A DNA stretch of 64,000 nucleotides from Bacteroidales bacterium (GTDB lineage Bacteria > Bacteroidota > Bacteroidia > Bacteroidales > UBA10428): NCBI GenBank assembly GCA_016926235.1, contig JAFGOZ010000371.1:1-64000 (forward strand). Direction: 5' to 3'. The stretch's first letter is position 1. Each line of letters opens with the position of its first letter. Shown one piece after another: positions 46,844-56,151 of this stretch. The notes under the pieces were generated by a model. That model was not told the origin of the DNA and did no database searches. It was given only the letters and a program-made list of their open reading frames with translations. The position numbers were made by a program, and so were the translations under genes.

Positions 46844-46880
46844 GCATGAGGAGATTACAGGTTTTTATGAAGATAACAGA

Positions 46881-49778
46881 ATGAATATGATACCATCCAT
46901 TAAAAAAATACTTTTATTAATAGCGTTTTTTTTACAAATAATAAGCCATGGATTTTCACAAGGAAATTATAAAGTTTCAGGCGTTGTAACCGATGGAGAG
47001 ACAGGTGAATATTTGCCTGGTGCAACAGTGGCTGTGGAAAGTACAACTATTGGTACCGTCACGGATTTAAATGGCCGCTTTACTTTAAAATATAATCGTA
47101 ATGCTTTTAACCTTACCGTGTCTTTTATTAGTTATGAACAAGTGGTAATTCCTGTTAACCTCTCAGGGGGGCATAACGGGGATATTGAAATTAAGTTACA
47201 AAAGAAAAGCACATTAATTGATGAGGTTCAGATAGTGGGAGAAACTGATGGGCAGGTAAAAGCCATGCTTAATCAAAAAAATGCAGAGAATATCAAAAAC
47301 ATAGTTTCTTCAGAGCAGATCGAACAATTCCCGGACATGAATGCAGCAGAAGTGGTGCAAAGGATACCTGGAATAACTCTTCAAAGGGATCAGGGTGAGG
47401 GAAGGTTTGTGCAGCTCCGGGGAACACCGCCCGAACTGACAAACTTTAGTATAAATGGTGAACAGATACCTTCACCGGAGGGAAATGTAAGATACGTGGG
47501 GCTGGATGTAATTTCGGCAGACCAGATAGAGACCATTGAGGTTACCAAGGTTATGACTCCCGATATGGATGGGGACGGCATAGCAGGAAATGTAAATATA
47601 GTAACTAAAACTGCCAATGGAAAAGAACCCGAAATAAAGGTCTCTGCCGCTGGCGGATATAATAATTTAAGAGAAAGGGATAATTACCAGTTTCAATTTG
47701 CATTCGGACAAAGAACAGGAAAATTTGGTTTCAATATAAATGGTAACTATTATGTCAATAATCAGGGCTCTGATAACATGGAATTTAAATATGTAAAAAG
47801 TACATTCTGGGGTAGCACTGATGAGGGAGTTGATAATTATCACGTTCAATACAGGGATTATCAACTCAGGTATTATGAAATAACAAGACAACGAATTGGT
47901 CTTAGTTCAACCTGGGATTATAATTTTAACGATAAGTCGTACCTATATTTAAGGGGTATGTATAACAGCTTTAAGGATGATGAATTGCGACGTAGGGTGG
48001 TATATGATCTGGATGACGCTGTCTCGGAAGATTATTATTTGTATGGAGGTATTAAACGGGATGTAAGGGACAGAATTAAAAACCAGGACATTACTTCTAT
48101 AAATCTTGGGGGCGAGCATGATTTAAATTGGTTATTAATTGATTATGAGGGGGCTTACGCAATTGCAAAAGAAACTCAACCTGAGAGAGTTGAAGCATCA
48201 TTTGATAACCCCGGACAGGCAATTGCAATGAAAATTGACAGGAGTGATCCTGACTGGCCTGTAATATACTTTCCTGAACCGTCAGATTCTGTATATGCTA
48301 TTAATTATGCCGAATATGATTTTGATGATATCCTTTTCGAACAATCAGAGATTATTGATAATAACCTTACTGCTAAAGTAAATATTAAAATTCCTTATAA
48401 ATTAAGTACTCAAAAAGGATATTTTAAACTTGGTGGAAAATACAGGACCAAAGAAAAAGTCAGGGATGCGAAGGCAAATATATATGATGCATATTTTACT
48501 ACTTCACGGACCTATCCGGGTCAGGGGCCTGAGATATCTTTTTTGGATTTTGACGATGGTTTTATTGAAAACAATTTGTTAAATCATGGCTATACCATTG
48601 ACCATATACCTGATCCGGTTAAAATCAGAGATTTCTATGAATACTATTCTCAGTTTTTTATTTTAGATCGTACCGATACCAAGAAACACTCTTTCGGGAC
48701 AGATTATAAAGCCAATGAGGATATATTTGCGTTTTATGGAATGATACGGCATGATATTGGCAGGTTGATGATTCTGGGAGGTTTGAGATATGAGAAAACG
48801 GTTATCGATTATGAAGGAAGAAGAGTTGTTGTTGATTTCAGAAATAATTTTCAGGAACTTGACACTCTGACTGACAGCAGGGAACATGAATTCTACCTGC
48901 CAAACCTGCAGTTGAAATATACTATTAATGGTAATACAAATTTTCGCTTGTCATATACGAGTACCTATTCCAGACCAAACTTTGAAGATATTTTACCCTA
49001 CAGGGACGAAGATGATAGAGAAATAAAATATGGAAACCCGGACCTGAAATATCCCACTTCTTCAAATTATGATCTTCTGGCGGAACATTACATTTCTGAA
49101 GGGGGGATATTTTCAGGGGGTGTCTTTTATAAAGATATTAAGGATTTTGTGTTTTATTATAAACGTTTTGGGCGTGAAGGTGAGCACACAGGCTCATTTA
49201 GTCCCCGGGAAATAACCAAAGCTATAAATGGTAAAAGGGCTGAGGTTTTTGGTGCTGAATTACAGAGTCAGTTTAAGTTTACATATCTCCCCGGTTTTTT
49301 AAGCAATTTTGGGGTTTATTGTAATTACACATATACGTATTCTGAAGCATTTATTAATAAAAGGATTCCTGTAAACAGTCTTACTTCTGTTATAATTTTC
49401 GGAGAGGATAGCCTCGGTACTTTTATTAATGAAAATGAAGAAGAAAAAATTAAGCTGCCTGGTCAGGCGAAACATACAGCAAATCTTGCTTTGTTTTATG
49501 ATTCAAAAAAGTTTTATGCAAAATTAACTGCAAACTATCATGATTCATTTCTTCATTCCCTTGGGGCAGATAAGGATTTGGATGAATACTATGCTGCCGG
49601 CTGGCATCTGGATTTTACAGCACATTATTTAATAACTCCGAAATTAACTGTATTTGCTGATTTTATTAATCTTACCAATGCTCCTTTAAAATATTATTTA
49701 GGAAGCCCGGACAGGTTATTACAGCAGGAATTTTACTCCTGGTGGGCACGTGTAGGATTGAAACTGGAAATCAATTAA
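46881..49778 (+). CDS. TonB-dependent receptor of the phosphatase/phytase cluster
   Basis: Signal peptide (IKKILLLIAFFLQIISHGFSQ), CarboxypepD_reg domain (about 30-110, VSGVVTDGETGEYLPGATV), plug (about 120-235, RIPGITLQRDQGEGRFVQLRG, then SADQIETIEVTKVMTPDMDG) and a barrel. The TPDMDGDGIAG segment is of the TIGR01782-like receptor class. The frame is open to 46824, inside the terminator hairpin, but the ATG at 46881 gives a proper signal peptide (965 residues). Neighbours suggest import of organic phosphate, phytate or a breakdown product. Confidence 0.88.
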   Translation: MNMIPSIKKILLLIAFFLQIISHGFSQGNYKVSGVVTDGETGEYLPGATVAVESTTIGTVTDLNGRFTLKYNRNAFNLTVSFISYEQVVIPVNLSGGHNGDIEIKLQKKSTLIDEVQIVGETDGQVKAMLNQKNAENIKNIVSSEQIEQFPDMNAAEVVQRIPGITLQRDQGEGRFVQLRGTPPELTNFSINGEQIPSPEGNVRYVGLDVISADQIETIEVTKVMTPDMDGDGIAGNVNIVTKTANGKEPEIKVSAAGGYNNLRERDNYQFQFAFGQRTGKFGFNINGNYYVNNQGSDNMEFKYVKSTFWGSTDEGVDNYHVQYRDYQLRYYEITRQRIGLSSTWDYNFNDKSYLYLRGMYNSFKDDELRRRVVYDLDDAVSEDYYLYGGIKRDVRDRIKNQDITSINLGGEHDLNWLLIDYEGAYAIAKETQPERVEASFDNPGQAIAMKIDRSDPDWPVIYFPEPSDSVYAINYAEYDFDDILFEQSEIIDNNLTAKVNIKIPYKLSTQKGYFKLGGKYRTKEKVRDAKANIYDAYFTTSRTYPGQGPEISFLDFDDGFIENNLLNHGYTIDHIPDPVKIRDFYEYYSQFFILDRTDTKKHSFGTDYKANEDIFAFYGMIRHDIGRLMILGGLRYEKTVIDYEGRRVVVDFRNNFQELDTLTDSREHEFYLPNLQLKYTINGNTNFRLSYTSTYSRPNFEDILPYRDEDDREIKYGNPDLKYPTSSNYDLLAEHYISEGGIFSGGVFYKDIKDFVFYYKRFGREGEHTGSFSPREITKAINGKRAEVFGAELQSQFKFTYLPGFLSNFGVYCNYTYTYSEAFINKRIPVNSLTSVIIFGEDSLGTFINENEEEKIKLPGQAKHTANLALFYDSKKFYAKLTANYHDSFLHSLGADKDLDEYYAAGWHLDFTAHYLITPKLTVFADFINLTNAPLKYYLGSPDRLLQQEFYSWWARVGLKLEIN

Positions 49779-49789
49779 AACTTAAAATT

Positions 49790-50809
49790 ATGACTTCAAT
49801 TAGACGTATTTTATTTTCCCCCGGAACAGCATGGATTATTTGTTTGGTTACATTTGTATTATTGCTGAAATGTGGCATGAATAATAGCATGCCTAACGAT
49901 CAAAGTTATGATACTTTAATTATTAAACCCGATGACAGCGATCTCTCTTTTATTATATTCGGCGATTGGGGAAGAAACGCTTATTACTACCAGGATGATG
50001 TGGCTAAAGCCATGGGTGAGTTTTGTGATAGTTTTGGCGGTGTGGATTTTATTATTTCGTGTGGGGATAATTTTCAGACAAACGGGGTTGCCAGCATAGC
50101 AGATCCTCTATGGAATAGCAGTTTTGAAAATGTATACACACATCCATCCCTTCTTGTTGACTGGTATCCGGTACTTGGTAACCATGATTACAAGGGGAAT
50201 ACAAATGCTGAAATTCAATATTCGTCCATTAGCAGGAGATGGCGTATGACAGATAATTATTATTCAATCGACAGGCAAATAAATGATAGTGTTGCGGCGA
50301 AGTTTCTTTTTATTGATACCTCTCCTTTAATTGATTATTATCACGGCAAGCCCGAAACGTACCCTGATGTCGTGAAACAGGACACAGCCAAACAAATGCA
50401 ATGGATTCGTGAAACATTAAAGAATGTGGATGAGGAATGGATTTTTGCCATTGGACATCATCCTGTTTTTTCCGGAAGTCCTGCACACGGGAACACGGAT
50501 GACCTGATTGAAAAGCTAAAACCAGTATTTGACAGAAGTGCTTTAGACTTTTATTTTTGTGGTCATGATCATGACTTCCAGCATATAAAAGCAACAGGTT
50601 CACATGTTGAATATTTTGTTACAGGTACCGGTTCACAAATAAGGGAAACAGGAATTACTGAAAATACAGTTTTCAGCCTTGCACAGCCTGGTTTTACTGT
50701 AGTAATACTTCAAGGTACCCGGTTATATCTGCATTTTCTAGATATTAAGGGGAATATTAAATATTCGATAGAAAGATCTGTATTTAAAGCAACAAATAAT
50801 ATTTTGTAA
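49790..50809 (+). CDS. TRAP-like acid phosphatase (metallophosphoesterase)
   Basis: An N-terminal hydrophobic segment (to about 30, LLLKCG, a non-canonical lipobox) exports it. The five metal-binding blocks are FGDWGRN, CGDNFQTNG, LGNHDYKG, IGHHPVFSG and CGHDHDFQH, as in type 5 (tartrate-resistant) acid phosphatases. The block GDNFY of ACP5 reads GDNFQ here (Gln96), so the Fe-tyrosinate ligand is missing. Length is 339 residues. The ATG at 49790 is preferred to an upstream in-frame start at 49742. The preceding receptor stop overlaps that longer start; phytase follows after 11 bp. Confidence 0.85.
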   Translation: MTSIRRILFSPGTAWIICLVTFVLLLKCGMNNSMPNDQSYDTLIIKPDDSDLSFIIFGDWGRNAYYYQDDVAKAMGEFCDSFGGVDFIISCGDNFQTNGVASIADPLWNSSFENVYTHPSLLVDWYPVLGNHDYKGNTNAEIQYSSISRRWRMTDNYYSIDRQINDSVAAKFLFIDTSPLIDYYHGKPETYPDVVKQDTAKQMQWIRETLKNVDEEWIFAIGHHPVFSGSPAHGNTDDLIEKLKPVFDRSALDFYFCGHDHDFQHIKATGSHVEYFVTGTGSQIRETGITENTVFSLAQPGFTVVILQGTRLYLHFLDIKGNIKYSIERSVFKATNNIL

Positions 50810-50820
50810 ATTGCATAAAT

Positions 50821-51975
50821 ATGAATTCAAAATATAATATTAAAATATTTTGCCTTTTGCTCTTGTATGTTAGCGCATGTAATGAGGCAAAGAAAACAAA
50901 CACCATGGATGCTGACATAGATAGTATTGAACTAATGCAAATGCAAGAAAAGTATGAGGATTCAATAGAATGGGTATATTCGAAAAATTTGCAGGCAGGA
51001 ATAAAAAATAATATAACTGCAGATATAGAAACCCAGCCCGTTGAATCTTTAAATGGAGATGATGCTGCAGACGATCCGGCTATTTGGATAAATGAAAAAG
51101 ACCCTTCACGAAGCCTGGTTTTGGGTACGAATAAAAAAGCAGGGCTTTATGTGTATGATCTGGAAGGCGATCTAGTGGCTTATCGCAAAATTGGCAGGGT
51201 GAATAATGTAGATATACGAGATGGATTTCTATTATGGGAAAAAGAAGTGGCCATTGTTGCAGCAAGCAACAGAAGCAATAATTGTATATCATTATTATAT
51301 ATTGATAAGGCCACCGGAGAAATTTCGGATACAATAAAAAATATTCCATCGGATGTGGATGAAGTATATGGTGTTTGTCTTTATAAAGACATAAAAAACA
51401 ATACGTTTTATGTGTTTGTAAATGGGAAGGGCGGATGGATCGAACAGTGGCTTATAGCAGGAGGTAGTCAAATAAGCGCTCATCTGGTAAGGACATTTAC
51501 GGTTGGCAGCCAGCCGGAAGGCATGGTTGTTAATGACAAGAATGGCATGCTATACATTGGTGTTGAAGACGAAGGGATTTTCAAGTTTTCAGCCGATCCT
51601 GCCAATATTATTGAAATGGTCAAACTTCCGGGCAGTGACTCTACAAATGCAAATATTGCTTATGATATTGAAGGAATTGCCTTATTTTCCTATAAAGAAT
51701 TTGATTATTTAATTGCATCCAGCCAGGGAAATTATTCTTACACTTTATTTAAATTAGGGAAAACAGATCAATATATAACAAGTTTTACAATATATGATGG
51801 GATCATTGACGGTGTTGAAGAAACAGATGGGCTGGATGTGGCTGTTTCAGCTTTAAGCAGTCGTTTTCCTGAAGGCTTATTGGTGGTTCAGGACGGCTTT
51901 AATTATAATGGAGATACATTAGTAAACCAAAACTTCAAGTTTATATCCATTGAAAAGTTGTTAAAGCTATTGTAA
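50821..51975 (+). CDS. Beta-propeller 3-phytase-like lipoprotein
   Basis: Lipoprotein signal with Cys at about 20 (LLLYVSAC). The mature part matches the BPP phytase pattern: DDAADDPAIWINEKDPSRS, VLGTNKKAGLYVYDLEG, VNNVDIR, DEVYGVCLYKDIKNN, SQPEGMVVNDKNG and the Asp/Glu-rich blade (DIEGIALFSY, EETDGLDVAV) that would bind calcium. It should remove phosphate from inositol hexakisphosphate outside the cytoplasm. Last gene of the receptor-phosphatase-phytase unit, 11 bp behind the phosphatase. Confidence 0.85.
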   Translation: MNSKYNIKIFCLLLLYVSACNEAKKTNTMDADIDSIELMQMQEKYEDSIEWVYSKNLQAGIKNNITADIETQPVESLNGDDAADDPAIWINEKDPSRSLVLGTNKKAGLYVYDLEGDLVAYRKIGRVNNVDIRDGFLLWEKEVAIVAASNRSNNCISLLYIDKATGEISDTIKNIPSDVDEVYGVCLYKDIKNNTFYVFVNGKGGWIEQWLIAGGSQISAHLVRTFTVGSQPEGMVVNDKNGMLYIGVEDEGIFKFSADPANIIEMVKLPGSDSTNANIAYDIEGIALFSYKEFDYLIASSQGNYSYTLFKLGKTDQYITSFTIYDGIIDGVEETDGLDVAVSALSSRFPEGLLVVQDGFNYNGDTLVNQNFKFISIEKLLKLL

Positions 51976-52503
51976 AGTGAAATTGACAGAAATTATTGCA
52001 TTCTGACCGGGCCTAATTGATTAAAACAAAAAAGCCATAATGGATAAATTATTGTCTTTAACTCCAAAGGACTCCAGAGGAATCATATGTCTGTATAAGT
52101 TAGTTATTACGAAATAAAACCGGCGCAAGCATTTTGTATCAATGAAATATTAATCCTCACGTGCGACGGAAGGCAGGAATGCTTGTTATCTTAACTGATG
52201 TTTGATTTCGCAAATCAAGAGGACTTAACGTGAGCACTTCTTTTTAGAAAGTCTCACAATTCAGAATATTATTTATCAATAATTCCAGTATAAAACAACG
52301 TTATATGCTACGTTAATATTCTCACCAATAAAGTTCACTATATATAAAAATATTCTTCAATTATAAAATAATGTGCTAATTGAATTATATAGTAATGATA
52401 GAAATGATTATAAAAATGAATAATATTTAGTTATTATTTATTTAATTATAGTGTAAAATTTATGTTAACAACTATATATCAATATGTTATTCTTTAACCT
52501 AAA
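51976..52503. other. Non-coding intergenic region with small hairpins
   Basis: About 530 bp without coding potential. CTCACGT (around 52158) recurs as its complement ACGTGAG (around 52230), and inside it TTGATTT-CGC-AAATCAA forms a short hairpin. CAAGCATT and AATGCTTG form another weak pair. These may be remnants or a structured RNA, but none is strong enough to name. The phosphate-regulated porin promoter follows. Confidence 0.35.
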
Positions 52504-52560
52504 TGTAACATAAATGTAATATTAATGAAATCCAAATGTAATAGAAAAGAAATAATATTG
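52504..52560 (+). promoter_or_regulatory. Pho-box-like array and promoter of the porin gene
   Basis: TGTAACA (52504-52510), TGTAATA (52515-52521), TGAAATC (52526-52532) and TGTAATA (52537-52543) are spaced exactly 11 bp apart with AT-rich 4-bp spacers. Nine bp further lies TAATATTG (52553-52560). The ATG is at 52586. This layout, with direct repeats replacing the -33 element, is that of PhoB-activated promoters. Confidence 0.75.
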
Positions 52561-52585
52561 TATTATAATTTTAAACCAACTATCA

Positions 52586-53605
52586 ATGAAGAAATTAGGA
52601 GTATCCCTTATTGTAACAATTTTGTTATCAGCCGCTCTTTTCGCCCAGGATAGCGAGGAGAAACCGGAATTTAAGCCCTCAGGCAAGCCATATGCCAATA
52701 TTTTCAGTAATTTTAATGTAATAAGTTACGATGGCAATACCGATTATGGTTTCGATATTACCAGGGCATATCTGGGTTATAGTTATAATTTTAGCGAACA
52801 CTTTTCCGGGAAAGTGAACATTGATGTAGGCGCCCCGGAAGTCTATATTAATGACTCAGTAGATGGATCTACGAACTTAGACCTCACCGCTTACTTAAAG
52901 ATAGCATCCCTAACGTATAAGTACGACAAACTTACGGTAGACTTTGGAATGATTGGGCTTAAACAGTTTAAGGTTGCCGAAGGCTTTTGGGGCCACCGCT
53001 ATATTTACAAATCATTTCAGGATGCATCAAAAATGGGTTATAGCGCAGATTTGGGTATGAGTGTTGCTTATGATATCATAGATCAGCTAAGTGTGGATTT
53101 TACTGTGACAAATGGCGAAGGGTATAAATCATTACAGGCCGACAGCCTGCTAAAATATGCTGCAGGCATAACAGGAAAACCTGTCGAAGGGCTTGTTTTG
53201 CGGGTTTATTATGATATGATGGGTGAAAAAGACATGCAGTCGACATTTTCTGCTTTTGCCGGATATGCGGATGATAAAATAAGCATAGGGGCTGAATATG
53301 ATTTTCAGATGAACAATAAAGTTGAAAAAGGCAAGGATCTTTCAGGTATCTCGGCTTATGCATCTTATCAGCTAACCGATATGATCGAAGTATTTGGAAG
53401 GTATGATAACCTCTCTTCCGTAAAACTTGACGGGGCTGATGATCCATGGAATATTAAAAAAGATGGCCAGGCCATTATAGGGGGTGCGGAGTTTAATCTA
53501 GCCAAAGGTGTGAAAATTGCCCCTAACTACCAAGGATGGATTTCTTCCAGGAATGGAGAAAAAGCGAAATCGGGTTTCTTTATTAACCTGGACCTGAAGT
53601 TTTAA
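52586..53605 (+). CDS. Outer membrane porin of the phosphate island
   Basis: Signal peptide (to about 20, SAALFAQ) followed by about 16 amphipathic strands ending in a terminal Phe (FFINLDLKF). Segments such as GFDITRAYLGYSYNFSEHFSGKV recall phosphate-selective porins (OprP/OprO-like), without the recognisable Lys ladder. It is 89 bp upstream of pstS and shares the same type of operator, so it probably lets phosphate or phosphate esters across the outer membrane. Confidence 0.8.
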   Translation: MKKLGVSLIVTILLSAALFAQDSEEKPEFKPSGKPYANIFSNFNVISYDGNTDYGFDITRAYLGYSYNFSEHFSGKVNIDVGAPEVYINDSVDGSTNLDLTAYLKIASLTYKYDKLTVDFGMIGLKQFKVAEGFWGHRYIYKSFQDASKMGYSADLGMSVAYDIIDQLSVDFTVTNGEGYKSLQADSLLKYAAGITGKPVEGLVLRVYYDMMGEKDMQSTFSAFAGYADDKISIGAEYDFQMNNKVEKGKDLSGISAYASYQLTDMIEVFGRYDNLSSVKLDGADDPWNIKKDGQAIIGGAEFNLAKGVKIAPNYQGWISSRNGEKAKSGFFINLDLKF

Positions 53606-53608
53606 GCT

Positions 53609-53665
53609 TGTAACATTATTGTAATGAATTTGTAACATGGCAGTAATTTTAAATATATATGATTG
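53609..53665 (+). promoter_or_regulatory. Pho-box-like array and promoter of pstS
   Basis: TGTAACA (53609-53615), TGTAATG (53620-53626), TGTAACA (53631-53637) and AGTAATT (53642-53648) are spaced exactly 11 bp apart, and TATGATTG (53658-53665) follows after 9 bp. The ATG is at 53695. The geometry is identical to the porin array, including the TAnnATTG element. Confidence 0.8.
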
Positions 53666-53694
53666 TAAAGTATTTTAAACCAAATTTATAACAG

Positions 53695-54756
53695 ATGAAA
53701 AAGATTTTAGTACTACTCGTAGCAGTTGCATTGATTGCATCCTGTAAAAATTCGGGTCAAAAAACGGCTGATGAAAGTAAAAAAGTAACTTTGACGGCAG
53801 CCGGGGCAACATTTCCTATGCCTTTTTATAACCAGGTGTTTAAAAATTACACGGAAGAAACAGGCATACTTCTTACATACGGGGGCATAGGTTCAGGAGG
53901 CGGTATCCGCAGCCTGAAAGACAAGGTCGTGGATTTTGGTGCTACAGACGCTTATCTGGAAGATGATAAAATAGGTGAAATGCCGGCAGAAATAGTACAT
54001 ATCCCCACTTGCCTGGGGGCCGTTGTAATAGCTTACAACCTGGACAACGTGGAAGGGTTAAAACTGACCCCGGAATTGCTTGAAGGGATCTTCCTGGGTG
54101 AAATAACAAAGTGGGACGATCCTAAAATGAAGGCCAATAACCCTGAAATTACATTACCTGATATGAATATTACCGTAATGCACCGTTCGGACGGAAGTGG
54201 TACTACTCACATCTTTAGTGACTATATGTGTAAGGTCAGCCCGAAATGGGAAGAAAAGGTAGGCCGAGGTAAAGCATTGGAGTGGCCGGTGGGTATCGGA
54301 TCTAAAGGTAACCCGGGTGTTGCCGGTGCAATTCAACAGACAAAAGGCTCTATTGGTTACATTGGTTCCGAATATGCACTTGCACAAAGTATCCCGATGG
54401 TCCAATTGATGAATAAAGCTGGTAAATATATTGCGCCGACTGTTGAAAGTATCAGTGCGGCCGCAAAGGGCGAATTACCTGCTGACACCAGGGTTATGCT
54501 TACCAATCCCGATTTTGAGGATGCATATCCAATCAGTGGTTTTACCTGGATTATTCTTTACAAGGAACAGGCATATGATGGCCGTTCTGAAGCCCAGGCA
54601 CTGGAGACAGTTAAATTTCTGGATTGGCTGATTAGTGCGGATGCACAAGCTGTTACATCGCAGGTTAATTATTCTCCGCTTCCTGAAGAAATGGTGGCTA
54701 ACGCTAAAAAGATTCTTAGATCGATTACCTACGATGGTAAAGCATTATTGCAATAA
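53695..54756 (+). CDS. pstS: Phosphate-binding lipoprotein PstS
   Basis: Lipoprotein signal with Cys at about 17 (LIASC). The periplasmic-binding fold has the PstS motifs TAAGATFPMPFYNQVF, GGIGSGGGIRSLKD, FGATDAY, HRSDGSGTTHIFSDYM and VGSKGNPGVAG-like GIGSKGNPGVAG that form the phosphate site. Length 353. It delivers phosphate to PstCA. Genes pstC, pstA, pstB and phoU follow in order; a 297-bp gap with hairpins separates pstC. Confidence 0.95.
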   Translation: MKKILVLLVAVALIASCKNSGQKTADESKKVTLTAAGATFPMPFYNQVFKNYTEETGILLTYGGIGSGGGIRSLKDKVVDFGATDAYLEDDKIGEMPAEIVHIPTCLGAVVIAYNLDNVEGLKLTPELLEGIFLGEITKWDDPKMKANNPEITLPDMNITVMHRSDGSGTTHIFSDYMCKVSPKWEEKVGRGKALEWPVGIGSKGNPGVAGAIQQTKGSIGYIGSEYALAQSIPMVQLMNKAGKYIAPTVESISAAAKGELPADTRVMLTNPDFEDAYPISGFTWIILYKEQAYDGRSEAQALETVKFLDWLISADAQAVTSQVNYSPLPEEMVANAKKILRSITYDGKALLQ

Positions 54757-55053
54757 AAATTTATAAAAAGTAGCTGAGATGTTTGTAAACAGGAAAAAGA
54801 TTAGAAGATTTTCGTCGAAGATTTTTAAAAATCTTTTAAGGGCAATGAAATTCAAGGAGAATTTCATTGGCCCTCCTGTTTCCTGCCTGGTATTTCCTGA
54901 ACTAAAAGAACAAAGGAATAATCATCTTTCCGGCAAAGGGCTTAAAGATATATATAATGGATTTTTTACATTTATGGAAGACGTTAGTTTGAATTAATAA
55001 GTGGAATGTAGTATTAACTTTTGGCGAAAAGATTCATTTAATATTGAGAATAA
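54757..55053 (+). promoter_or_regulatory. pstS-pstC intercistronic region with hairpins
   Basis: AAGATTTTTAAAAATCTT (54818-54835) is a perfect palindrome. Next, a stem of GGGC-AATGAAATTC (54840-54853) and GAATTTCATTGGCCC (54859-54873) with a one-base bulge and loop AAGGA forms a strong hairpin. There is no T run, so it is more likely an mRNA stabiliser or processing site that leaves pstS in excess over pstC than a true terminator. An open frame of 72 codons across it (54779-54997) looks spurious. Confidence 0.5.
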
Positions 55054-55947
55054 ATGAGTTACAACTCAAAAAATAGGATCTTGTCCTTGTTTTCATCCAG
55101 TGAGAAGGTTACCCGGGTATTATTGATGATTGCATCGGCCTTGATATTATTGGTTGCAGGGGGCATGGTTTTTTCATTGGTGGGCGGTACGTTTCCGGTT
55201 TTTAAAGAGTTTGGCTTCCGCTTCATTTTTTCATCCGGCTGGAACCCTTCCGAAGGCAGGGAAGAATATGGCGCTTTGCCATTTATCATTGGTACCCTGT
55301 GGACATCCATACTGGCACTCCTCTTAAGCATCCCTTTGTCTTTTTCCACATCGTTATTCCTGGGAGAATATTACAGGGGGACCCGGTTGGCCGGCATCTT
55401 CGGGACTATGGTCGATTTACTGGCCGGTATCCCTTCCATCGTTTTTGGACTTTGGGGTTTCTACGTTCTTAAGCCCCTGGTTGCCGATATTGGTTTAAAT
55501 GAAACGGGATATGGCATCTTTACTTCGGCGCTTATTTTATCCATTATGATTGTGCCTTATGCAACCTCGCTGAGCAGTGAGATCATTTCGATGGTGCCTG
55601 TTGATCTGAAAGAAGCGGCGTATTCGATGGGGGCAACCCGGATAGAAGTTGTCCGGAATGTTGTTATACCCAATGCCCGTTCGGGTATTGTAGCAGGATA
55701 TATTTTGGCATTTGGCCGCGCTATTGGTGAAACCATGGCCGTTACCATGCTTATCGGGAATGCCAATAAAATACCGGGCGGCTTTTTTGATATGGGCAAT
55801 ACCATGGCCAGTGTTATTGCCAACCAGTTTGGCGAGGCCGATGGCCTGAAACTTAGCGCCCTTATTGCTATTGGTCTTTTACTGTTTCTTATAACGGCTA
55901 TTATCAACTTCATCGGGAAGATGATAATTAAGAGGTTTAGTATATAA
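55054..55947 (+). CDS. pstC: Phosphate ABC transporter permease PstC
   Basis: Inner-membrane permease with six predicted helices. The family signature IVPYATSLSSEIISMVP and the EAA loop DLKEAAYSMGATRIEVVRNVVIPNARSGIVAG couple it to PstB. GRAIGETMAVTMLIG is the typical PstC segment. Length 297. It pairs with PstA, from which it is separated by a 204-bp repeat element. Confidence 0.95.
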   Translation: MSYNSKNRILSLFSSSEKVTRVLLMIASALILLVAGGMVFSLVGGTFPVFKEFGFRFIFSSGWNPSEGREEYGALPFIIGTLWTSILALLLSIPLSFSTSLFLGEYYRGTRLAGIFGTMVDLLAGIPSIVFGLWGFYVLKPLVADIGLNETGYGIFTSALILSIMIVPYATSLSSEIISMVPVDLKEAAYSMGATRIEVVRNVVIPNARSGIVAGYILAFGRAIGETMAVTMLIGNANKIPGGFFDMGNTMASVIANQFGEADGLKLSALIAIGLLLFLITAIINFIGKMIIKRFSI

Positions 55948-55974
55948 ATTATATGAATATAAAATCATTTATAA

Positions 55975-56110
55975 AAGGTTTCACGCAAAGGCCACTAAGC
56001 TTTTTAACGCAAAGATCGCAAAGCAAAACAACGCAAAGCTCCCAAAGATTCAATAATATGATCTTTGCGCTCTTTGTGAAAACCTTTGTGGCCCTTGCGT
56101 GAAACAAAAG
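55975..56110. repeat. Imperfect palindromic CGCAAAG repeat between pstC and pstA
   Basis: GTTTCACGCAAAGGCCAC near 55978 is matched by its near complement GTGGCCCTTGCGTGAAAC ending near 56104. Between them the words CGCAAAG and CTTTGCG occur repeatedly in both orientations. It contains no open frame. The text resembles a widespread intergenic repeat of Bacteroidota, inserted in an otherwise compact operon. Confidence 0.65.
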
Positions 56111-56151
56111 ACTTTTAGTGTAAATCAATTTTCCTTTAAAAATAAAAGTAT

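Noticed and set aside
51976..52503. attC-like or structured RNA element around CTCACGT/ACGTGAG and AACGTTATATGC.
   Set aside because: No paired R and L boxes of integron attC sites, stems of only 7-8 bp, and no cassette-like gene; kept only as a weak note.
54779..54997. A 72-codon open frame between pstS and pstC.
   Set aside because: Its sequence is dictated by the palindrome and hairpin in the intercistronic region, it has no family resemblance, and the codon pattern is unlike neighbouring genes.
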